Source: Candidatus Magasanikiibacteriota bacterium (GTDB lineage Bacteria > Patescibacteriota > Patescibacteriia > Magasanikbacterales > UBA922). From it: a stretch of DNA of 58,175 nucleotides. A program made the position numbers and the translations under genes. Under the pieces are notes generated by a model. That model was not told the origin of the DNA. It did no database searches and was given only the letters and a program-made list of their open reading frames with translations. The stretch spans positions 12,974-71,148 of the forward strand of contig DOYU01000013.1 in assembly GCA_003518365.1 (NCBI GenBank), in the 5' to 3' direction. This document shows positions 51,863 to 58,175 of this stretch, piece after piece; the first letter of the stretch is position 1, and each line of letters begins with the position of its first letter.

Positions 51863-53891
51863 TGGCATCACGAATAATCGCTCCTTCTGAGTGAAAGGTG
51901 ACTCCCAGTTCTTCTGCTTCTCGAATGACTTTTTTTGCTTCCCCTATTTGCCCCAATTGTTTCAAATATGCTGCTTTTCGCCACCATCCTTCTTGGACGA
52001 GTGGTTCAGCCGCTATGGTCTCATCGATGAGTGCAAAGGCTTCCTCGGTTTTGCCGAGCTGCATTTTTATCACAGACAAGAAATACTTCACTTGTTGTCT
52101 TTGTGGAGAATACTCCATAGCCTGGGTTATGATTTGTTCAGCATGGAGCACGTAATCCAGCTTTGAGGTGAGATACGTTGCGTATTGATCTAGCTGTGCA
52201 AGTGACAGATAATATCGTATATCCAGGGGATGGAGTTGTATATTTTTTTCAAGAGCGTCTATCGCTACTTGGACAAGCTTTTCTACTTGTTCATCAGTAT
52301 TCTGTTTTCTGAGACTTTCAGCTTGCCCTCCTACCGTACGAGCAAAGTCAGCTCGGATATCATCTATATGTGGAGAAGGGTATGAGGCTATCTGATCATA
52401 CGACGAAAGAATAGTATCGATATTTCCACTTTGAAACGACCGTATTGTCGCAACCGTAGCCATATTTGCCCGTGCAGGATTTATATTTGTCGTATAGATG
52501 AGTAGTACCACACACAGCATCACAAGTCCGGAAAGAGGTCCTATAGTTACTTTTTGAGACACTGCTTTCTTTTTTTCCTCTCCGGCACTGGCCGTGGCTT
52601 GCTTTTCTGAAGTAATCAGTACGTGTACATATCCCAACATGAAGAAGAAAAAGAGCGATGACGTAAGATCTTCAAATACGAAAAAATTGTGAACAAAATG
52701 AGCCGCAAAGAAACAAGCAAATACTATATATTCCAATTTCAGAAAATCACTTTCTTCTCTCTTGGCGCGCAGAAGCAATATAATAGCAGGCAGAGCAAAG
52801 AGCAATACATAACTCACTGCCCCCAAAATGCCTTGGACAGCGAGGGTATTTAAGAACGCATTATGCGCACTATCAAACCATGTTTCTCCCACTCCATGTG
52901 TTAAAAATTTTGGGCGATAATATTTGTTAAATGCAAAAAAATAGCCGGCAGGACCCCAACCAAAGACTGGCTTTTCTTCCCATGCTTCCACTGCAATACC
53001 CCATGCCATTACACGTGTTTCTGCAGAATCCGCACTCAGAGATGTATTTAATAAGCGTCCAACACCAGGAATAGCCTTCACAAAGGACGTTTCTCTGACG
53101 AAAAAGAGCGCCCCGGCAAGAATCAGTAAACTCACAAAACCAACAGCAAGATATCTTCGCACGGAAGCCTGTCTGGAAAAAATCATCACCAAAAACAAAC
53201 AAAGAACCACAGCACCAATCAGTGCCAGCAATGTCCCTCGTGTCCCGCTCAACAATACGGCAAGCGCGGAAATAATAACACCAGCCCCATATATCCATCT
53301 ATGCAATCGTTCTTTTCCTTTCAGGAATAGTACGGTTGACAAAAAGAACAAAAATAAAGCATACCCACCATAGTAAATAGGATTCCCTAATGTTGAAGAC
53401 ACACGGTCGCTTCCTCTATTCAATAAAAACTCAGGGTTTACCACTTGCCAAAATCCAATAAGCAATACTCCCATTCCCATCCCAAAAAACCATGGAAAAA
53501 GGGATTGCCACGCTTCTCTTGTACGAAAGACTGAAGATAAAATAAGAAAGTAAAGAACATAGTGGATGATGGTAAAGGTTCCCAGCATACGCTCATGCCC
53601 ATCCCAAAAACTACGATACCAATCAACACCCACAAAGGTTGATATTACCCAGCTTGCTAAAAAGAAAAGAACACTCAAGGAGACCACGCTCAATCGAGGT
53701 TTATAGGTTTGCCAATCATTCTTCAATAATAATATATATACTCCAAGCATGAGCAGGACAATGCTTCGGAAAACAACAGCCTTCAATACAATAAATGGAA
53801 AAATAAACTGTTGCGCGAGCACCAACAAAGGGATACAAAAAGACGCTATCGTCAACCATGTCATCACCTTTGTGTACGTAGAAATTCTCAT
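51813..53891 (-). CDS. O-antigen ligase/polymerase family membrane protein with TPR tail
   Basis: 692 residues. About 11 to 12 transmembrane helices with the Wzy_C/WaaL signature region GTRGTLLALIGAVVLCLF, VFGWGPAGYFFAFNKYY and the periplasmic-loop ending DSAHNAFLNTLAVQGILGAVSY. After about residue 470 comes a soluble domain with TPR-like helices (LDIRYYLSLAQLDQYATYL, GKTEEAFALIDETIA, EGWWRKAAYLKQLGQIGEAKKVI). Either polymerises the repeat unit or transfers the finished glycan to lipid or protein, perhaps to the S-layer. It has its own promoter. Confidence 0.9.
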   Translation of the reverse strand: MRISTYTKVMTWLTIASFCIPLLVLAQQFIFPFIVLKAVVFRSIVLLMLGVYILLLKNDWQTYKPRLSVVSLSVLFFLASWVISTFVGVDWYRSFWDGHERMLGTFTIIHYVLYFLILSSVFRTREAWQSLFPWFFGMGMGVLLIGFWQVVNPEFLLNRGSDRVSSTLGNPIYYGGYALFLFFLSTVLFLKGKERLHRWIYGAGVIISALAVLLSGTRGTLLALIGAVVLCLFLVMIFSRQASVRRYLAVGFVSLLILAGALFFVRETSFVKAIPGVGRLLNTSLSADSAETRVMAWGIAVEAWEEKPVFGWGPAGYFFAFNKYYRPKFLTHGVGETWFDSAHNAFLNTLAVQGILGAVSYVLLFALPAIILLLRAKREESDFLKLEYIVFACFFAAHFVHNFFVFEDLTSSLFFFFMLGYVHVLITSEKQATASAGEEKKKAVSQKVTIGPLSGLVMLCVVLLIYTTNINPARANMATVATIRSFQSGNIDTILSSYDQIASYPSPHIDDIRADFARTVGGQAESLRKQNTDEQVEKLVQVAIDALEKNIQLHPLDIRYYLSLAQLDQYATYLTSKLDYVLHAEQIITQAMEYSPQRQQVKYFLSVIKMQLGKTEEAFALIDETIAAEPLVQEGWWRKAAYLKQLGQIGEAKKVIREAEELGVTFHSEGAIIRDAIMELPEILLEPVPESE

Positions 53892-53939
53892 ACAAGGATA
53901 GGATATTTCATGAATAAGAAGAAATACAAGATCGTACTC

Positions 53940-53968
53940 ATCATATCAAAAGTGATGCCTCGTGACAA
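53940..53968 (-). promoter_or_regulatory. Promoter for the O-antigen ligase gene
   Basis: Minus strand: TTGTCA (53968-53963), 17 bases, TATGAT (53945-53940), immediately after the S-layer terminator. Confidence 0.55.
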
Positions 53969-53969
53969 G

Positions 53970-54008
53970 CATAGAAAAAGACCTGCCGAAAGGCAGGTCT
54001 TTTCTATG
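53970..54008. terminator. Terminator after the S-layer-like gene
   Basis: CATAGAAAAGACCTGCC-type arms (one extra A in the left arm) pair around a GAAA loop, with A and T runs on both sides. Strong in both directions. Between it and the stop codon are three more small palindromes (TTCCT/AGGAA, CTACATGTAG-like, TCCTC/GAGGA). Confidence 0.85.
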
Positions 54009-54059
54009 TCGAATCCTCTAGGAGGACGCTACATGTATGTAGACGAGAGGTACTTCCTA

Positions 54060-57000
54060 TTAGAAGGAAAGTGCACTTCCGTTTACATCGTAACTATCTG
54101 AAGCAGTGTATGCTGTACTATTTTCACTACCATTTACTGGTGTGTAGAAGTAAGTCATTACACCATCAGCCCAGTAGTCTTCGTAGTCATCATCTGCAGA
54201 TTCGTATCCAGTAGCTCCATCAAGTTTTGCACTGAGGAGTGCATTGTTTCCAGAGCTGAGACCTGTACGGATATTTGAAGTATTCGCAGTAACAGTAAAG
54301 GTCTTTGTTTCACCAGCTGAGAGAACGAAGTTAGCAAGTCGGCTCGATGTATCATTTACAGGACCGAAAGCAATCGTCAAACTTGGTGTAGTTGTACTGA
54401 GAACATCTGCCATGTATGGACTAGCGATAGTACTTGTATTTGCAAGGAGGGTAGAACCATCATACAACTTGAAGTCGTAGACATATCCTTCTCCAGCAAG
54501 TCCTGATACAGAAAGGTAGACAGATGTCGTACTAATTCTCATATCACGTGCACCTGGGTTGGTAACCGTGTATTTGAAAACAGTTGTTTCTGTATCTGGC
54601 GTAGCACTTCCACTTGGTGCACCACTTGCGAGTGCAATAACAGGAGCAGTGTTGTGGAAGAGCATCTGGTTTGATGCAGCTTCGTTCAACAGACCTGCGG
54701 CAACCACCGTACTTGTACCAATCTTCGTTGCAGCAAGGAGACCTTGACCACCGTATGCTTCAAGGTAAGTATTACCATCACTGTAGAGTGCAGCTCGAGC
54801 AACATTTGCAGGAACCATTGTTCCAGAATTATTTACCATTGCGTAGAGTGACAATTTTTCAGTTGCACCAGAAGCAATCGTAGTACTAAATCCTGTGAAT
54901 GTGACAAGAGCATCAGTACCATTGTCTACAACAGGTGCAGTCGCAAGGACAGCTCCCGCTGCATTACGGAGTTCGAAATCTCCGTAGTTTGAAGATGATG
55001 CTTTGCTAGCGTTGTCATGATTTCGCAATGAGAAGGTAAGCTTCGTCAAATTGATGTCACTGTTTTGTGCTTCAAACTTATACTTCGCAACAAGTTGTTT
55101 TGTTGCAGATGGTGTCAAAATCTTACTTTCAACAGAACTGTCGTTCGTGACAATAAGTTTTTCTGAACCGTATGTAATAGCTTGAAGATCTGTAGCAACG
55201 ACACTTCCAGCAGCATTTTGACCGGTGGTAACACCAGTCGCGGTAATGCTCTCTACTGAAGGAGTAAATGCAGTACCGTCAGCAGCATCTGACTGTACGT
55301 CAGCCTTTACGTCAATAGTAACGACTTCATTAACAGCAAGTGCCTTGCTGATAGAGAATGTTGTACTTGCACTTGGACTTACTGTTTCAGTACCAAGTTG
55401 TGTACTTCCAATCCACAATCCTACATTTTCTACGTCTCGTGCACCCGTACTTAGTGGAAGACTCAGAACAATAGATGATACATTCACTCCTTCACTGCTG
55501 CCAGCTTGGAGTTTGAATGAACCAATAACTACGTCCTGTGCACCAATTGCAACAGTCTTATTTCCTACAGAAGTATTCTTCGCAAGAGTCAGACTTGCTG
55601 GGTTTACAGTGACGGTATTTGCAGGGTATGCAGTAGTACTATTTGGTTTTGTTTGGTAATCCAAACTTGAAAGTCTCTTCAAGTAGAATTTACCAACCTT
55701 TACCATGTAGGTATCAACAGCAGTTGCTCCATCAGCGACGTTCGCAGTGACGCGAATAGTCTTTGATTCACCAGACTTGATTGTCAAGTATGTAGACAGA
55801 TCAAGTTGTGTACCACTTGCAAATGATGAATCTGCAGTAGAAGTTGTGTTTACAACATTTGTGTATGCAGTAGAAAGATATGTCTTTCCTGTTGCAACGT
55901 CAACAACTTTTACATTTCCAGTAAGGTCTGGATCACCAGCTCCATCGTATGCTTCGATTTCGAGAGCCATTTTTCTGATTTCAACAGCTTCACCAACAGC
56001 TTTCAAGGTGTATTCAGCAAGAACAGTGTCAGATCCACCAGCAGCAATGCTTGCGCTAGGTGATGCTGATGACTTTTGTACTGAGAGAGTACCTTGTTTC
56101 ATCTTGAACCAACCTGTAGCTGATGCGTATCCACCACTAGCAAAACTAGTAGGTGCAACGAAATATCCACTGCTTGATCCCTTTGCCTTTACATCATAGT
56201 CATTTTGGATGTAGAGAGCAAAGTAATCGTTTGATCCGTCAACAACGTCTACTTTTACGGTAAAGTTGTCAGAATCACCTTTATCAAGAGTGTAGTTCAT
56301 TGGGACAGTGACATATCGATCACCAGAAGCCCATTCTTTTGTACCGAGTACTTGTCCTGTTGGACCATAGATAGTCCAGTTCTTCAATGAAGTATCTTCA
56401 TTGATCGAACCTTGAACAAAGAACGTAACACTCTGTACATTCAATGCTTCGTTTCCACTTTCAGCAAGTGTAAATTTGAAGACTTCTTTTTGTGTGTCTC
56501 CAATTTCGAGCTGTCCTTCATTTGCTGAACTTGCAGCAGCTGTTTCATTATCATATCCAGAAACAGCAGTTGTTGTTACTGTGTAACTAGCAAGTGTACC
56601 TGGAGTTACTGTAGCTTGACTTCCTACAACAGGAAGACCGCTTACACTGACATTACCAGTTGTGTCAACAGCTGTTGCACGGAAGGTAAATGATGCAGCA
56701 GAAGCACCAGCAGCAACGTTTACTTGCAAAGATGCAGTAACACTGCTATTTGCAGGGACAACGATAGGATTTGAACCAAATCCGATTTCAGCCATGCCAT
56801 CATCATCGAGAGAAGAAACAACCGCACCATGGCGATCACTTCCTACCCAGACGCTAACACCACTAAAACCAGTGTTTGCAACAAGACCTGACTTTTGAAC
56901 AGTCAAACCTGTAACTGAAACAGGCTCATTTCCAGCAGTAAGACGCACGTGGAGGACATCATTAAAGATACTTCCTTGTGCAGCTACTGTGGAAGGAGAT

Positions 57001-57782
57001 GTAGCAGCGAGGCTTGCTTGGAGAGATCCTGTGACAACAGGTGTACCAGGAGTTCCACTTCCACCACCCTGTGAAGGGTCAGCGATAATGGATGCAGCTG
57101 TTACAGGAGTAGCGCTTGCTTCTACTGCGTCAAAAAGTGCAGTAGACACAGTGCGTACGTCTCCAGCGAGGAATGAAGAAAGACTTCCTTCTACTGAATG
57201 GCGCATACCATCTTTCACGTACCAGACTCCTGATCCGTTATTCTTGATAAGCATACCATTGTGAACGCCACTTACTTCAGCACCAGTCGTATAGTTTGGC
57301 CAGTGGAAGTCGTGAACGTCACGAACAAGTGTTCCCCAGTTATCACCATAAAGTGATTTTGCTTCGTCTTCACTTCCGATCAGATGACGCATGTTGCCAG
57401 GTCCGACAGCATACACTTCTGGAGAGATAACAACCTTCACAAGGCGTGAGCCTGGTCGGTAGTCAACACCAGATGGGTTTACTGCGTTTGGGTATGCGCT
57501 TACACATGTAGAATCAATTTCCACAACTCCTGAAAAATCACTGTACCATGTGTGGTACAAATCAGATGTTGGGAAGTACATGCGCTTCATGTCTGAATCG
57601 AGGAGATAAACAGCGCTGTTGCCTTTTACTTTGAAAAGGTCACCAGCTTCGAGCGTAGGACATTCTGCAGCATTTGCAGCAAGAGGTGCAGCAAGTGCAG
57701 AAAGACCGATACTCCATGCTATCGTCATTACAACGACAGACCATGTAAATGCTTTTTTTGTAATGTTAATTACATCAGTCAT
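54060..57782 (-). CDS. S-layer-like exported repeat protein
   Basis: 1240 residues. Signal peptide ending near ANAA-E (39-40). Three related modules follow: about 47-92 (GDLFKVKGNSAVYLLDSD..YHTWYSDF), 110-160 (PGSRLVKVVISPEVYA..LYGDNW) and 175-220 (GMLIKNNGSGVWYVKDGMR). After a Gly/Pro linker (GGGSGTPGTP) the rest is a chain of beta-sandwich domains rich in Thr, Ser, Ala and Val, with repeated phrases such as SGESKTIRVTANV, SAGETKTFTVTANTS and DKGDSDNFTVKVDV. Almost no cysteine. Ends NGSALSF. Codon use is strongly biased (GTT, GCT, ACA, GGT), as for an abundant protein. Likely forms the cell surface layer. Confidence 0.8.
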   Translation of the reverse strand: MTDVINITKKAFTWSVVVMTIAWSIGLSALAAPLAANAAECPTLEAGDLFKVKGNSAVYLLDSDMKRMYFPTSDLYHTWYSDFSGVVEIDSTCVSAYPNAVNPSGVDYRPGSRLVKVVISPEVYAVGPGNMRHLIGSEDEAKSLYGDNWGTLVRDVHDFHWPNYTTGAEVSGVHNGMLIKNNGSGVWYVKDGMRHSVEGSLSSFLAGDVRTVSTALFDAVEASATPVTAASIIADPSQGGGSGTPGTPVVTGSLQASLAATSPSTVAAQGSIFNDVLHVRLTAGNEPVSVTGLTVQKSGLVANTGFSGVSVWVGSDRHGAVVSSLDDDGMAEIGFGSNPIVVPANSSVTASLQVNVAAGASAASFTFRATAVDTTGNVSVSGLPVVGSQATVTPGTLASYTVTTTAVSGYDNETAAASSANEGQLEIGDTQKEVFKFTLAESGNEALNVQSVTFFVQGSINEDTSLKNWTIYGPTGQVLGTKEWASGDRYVTVPMNYTLDKGDSDNFTVKVDVVDGSNDYFALYIQNDYDVKAKGSSSGYFVAPTSFASGGYASATGWFKMKQGTLSVQKSSASPSASIAAGGSDTVLAEYTLKAVGEAVEIRKMALEIEAYDGAGDPDLTGNVKVVDVATGKTYLSTAYTNVVNTTSTADSSFASGTQLDLSTYLTIKSGESKTIRVTANVADGATAVDTYMVKVGKFYLKRLSSLDYQTKPNSTTAYPANTVTVNPASLTLAKNTSVGNKTVAIGAQDVVIGSFKLQAGSSEGVNVSSIVLSLPLSTGARDVENVGLWIGSTQLGTETVSPSASTTFSISKALAVNEVVTIDVKADVQSDAADGTAFTPSVESITATGVTTGQNAAGSVVATDLQAITYGSEKLIVTNDSSVESKILTPSATKQLVAKYKFEAQNSDINLTKLTFSLRNHDNASKASSSNYGDFELRNAAGAVLATAPVVDNGTDALVTFTGFSTTIASGATEKLSLYAMVNNSGTMVPANVARAALYSDGNTYLEAYGGQGLLAATKIGTSTVVAAGLLNEAASNQMLFHNTAPVIALASGAPSGSATPDTETTVFKYTVTNPGARDMRISTTSVYLSVSGLAGEGYVYDFKLYDGSTLLANTSTIASPYMADVLSTTTPSLTIAFGPVNDTSSRLANFVLSAGETKTFTVTANTSNIRTGLSSGNNALLSAKLDGATGYESADDDYEDYWADGVMTYFYTPVNGSENSTAYTASDSYDVNGSALSF

Positions 57783-58019
57783 AATAATAATTATAAGTAT
57801 TACTCCACCACATATTGCGCCCGCCGATTCGGCGGGTCAACCGTGATGAAGTGTATGTACCCAGAGTACATACCATGATACGCCTGGGAAGACTCGACCT
57901 TTGTATTATGGGTCCTCACAGCTTGTAAGCTGTGAAGGATTTGCCTACTGTATGGCAGCCTCCCCCGACCAGAGGTCGAAGGAAAAGCCATACAGTAAGA
58001 CGCCATCTATTTGAATTAA
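57783..58019 (-). promoter_or_regulatory. Multi-hairpin 5' leader of the S-layer-like gene
   Basis: The gap of about 300 bases holds no clear gene. Read on the minus strand it has four hairpins: an 11-bp stem pairing 57987-57997 with 57946-57956, containing an inner CGACC/GGTCG hairpin; a 9-bp stem TCACAGCTT/AAGCTGTGA (57916-57935); an 8-bp stem GTATGTAC/GTACATAC (57853-57873); and an 8-bp G+C stem CCCGCCGA/TCGGCGGG (57820-57836). About 37 AT-rich bases then lead to the start codon with no near Shine-Dalgarno. Likely roles are mRNA stability or translation control. I see no clear promoter. Confidence 0.6.
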
Positions 58020-58089
58020 CGTCCGCGCAATATATGCACGCCTCTGTTGCTATGGACGTACCACATCAACAGAAACCTATCTATACTGT

Positions 58090-58175
58090 TTACGTTCCAC
58101 TTACAGGTGCTGTACCAGTAGCAGAAGGAGGTAATGAAATGGTAGTCGTTGTATTTCCAATGGCAGGATTTGCAA
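58090..58175 (-). CDS. C-terminal end of another gene (partial)
   Basis: At the right edge the minus strand is open for 28 codons ending ANPAIGNTTTISLPPSATGTAPVSGT and a TAA at 58090-58092. The Thr/Ser/Pro-rich end and codon choice resemble the S-layer-like protein, so a second exported protein is likely. The plus strand is also open here from ATG 58052, so direction is not certain. Confidence 0.45.
   Translation of the reverse strand, partial: ANPAIGNTTTTISLPPSATGTAPVSGT

Noticed and set aside
58052..58175. Plus-strand ORF at the right edge
   Set aside because: Open but lacks a ribosome-binding site or promoter; the minus-strand frame fits the composition and direction of the S-layer region better. 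Not fully excluded.
1..58175. CRISPR arrays, cas genes, rRNA genes, insertion-sequence transposases, phage genes
   Set aside because: No regularly spaced repeats, rRNA segments, transposase or integrase motifs were seen on either strand.
1..58175. Recoding of TGA as glycine, as in some CPR lineages
   Set aside because: Several genes end naturally at TGA (for example the small gene at 4149 and overlaps of ATGA type), and no conserved protein needs an internal TGA.

Overview
The window looks like a chromosomal segment of a Patescibacteria (Candidate Phyla Radiation) bacterium, possibly of the Magasanikbacteria/Uhrbacteria kind. That is inferred from gene content and style, not from any database search. 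Supporting signs are moderate-to-low G+C, short intergenic gaps, native genes almost without Shine-Dalgarno motifs, promoters of the form TTGNNN-N16/17-TATACT, a large S-layer-like protein, a type IV pilus ATPase, a DUF4349 protein and a DUF2304/GT2 pair. TGA behaves as a stop codon.

Region 1 (1-10.1 kb, minus strand) is mostly housekeeping: leuS (running off the left edge, with a complete serine-hydrolase domain embedded in it), a relic of a second leuS start, two tandem inositol-monophosphatase paralogues, glutamate dehydrogenase with a small coupled partner, a DUF4349 membrane protein, thioredoxin, a four-helix-bundle (S23-like) protein and infB. Region 2 (10.15-12.3 kb, plus strand) is a G+C-rich island with canonical Shine-Dalgarno sites: a structured leader, an antiporter-like membrane protein and two small ORFs. 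It looks acquired. Region 3 (12.3-20.7 kb) holds ppa, a methyltransferase, truB, rny (behind a possible attenuator), an HU gene, tRNA-Glu(CTC), a CAT-anticodon tRNA, a transpeptidase PBP, pilT and a YtxH-like protein.

Region 4 (20.7-53.9 kb) is a cell-surface glycan locus. It encodes a WbaP-type initiating transferase, glycosyltransferases of GT2 and GT4 type, nucleotide-sugar enzymes (UDP-glucose dehydrogenase, a second UDP-sugar dehydrogenase, two UDP-xylose-synthase-like SDRs, a GalE-like epimerase), NeuB/NeuA-like nonulosonate enzymes, seven class I methyltransferases, a deacetylase-like protein, an ABC exporter that could act as flippase, and an O-antigen ligase/polymerase with TPRs. The expected flow is: initiation on polyprenyl phosphate, stepwise extension and methylation in the cytoplasm, flipping by the ABC exporter, and transfer by the ligase. 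Within the locus sit two exported proteins, a subtilisin-like protease and a calcium-repeat protein.

Region 5 (53.9-58.2 kb) carries the 1240-residue S-layer-like protein, a highly structured untranslated leader for it, and the tail of another gene.

The points most worth following are: LeuRS with an embedded RBBP9/YdeN-type hydrolase with a complete triad; a three-module surface domain shared by the S-layer-like protein and the calcium-repeat protein; structured leaders before the S-layer, antiporter, infB and rny genes; 5' relics of leuS and ugd that record recombination; and short 'word' repeats that sit in frame inside essential genes.
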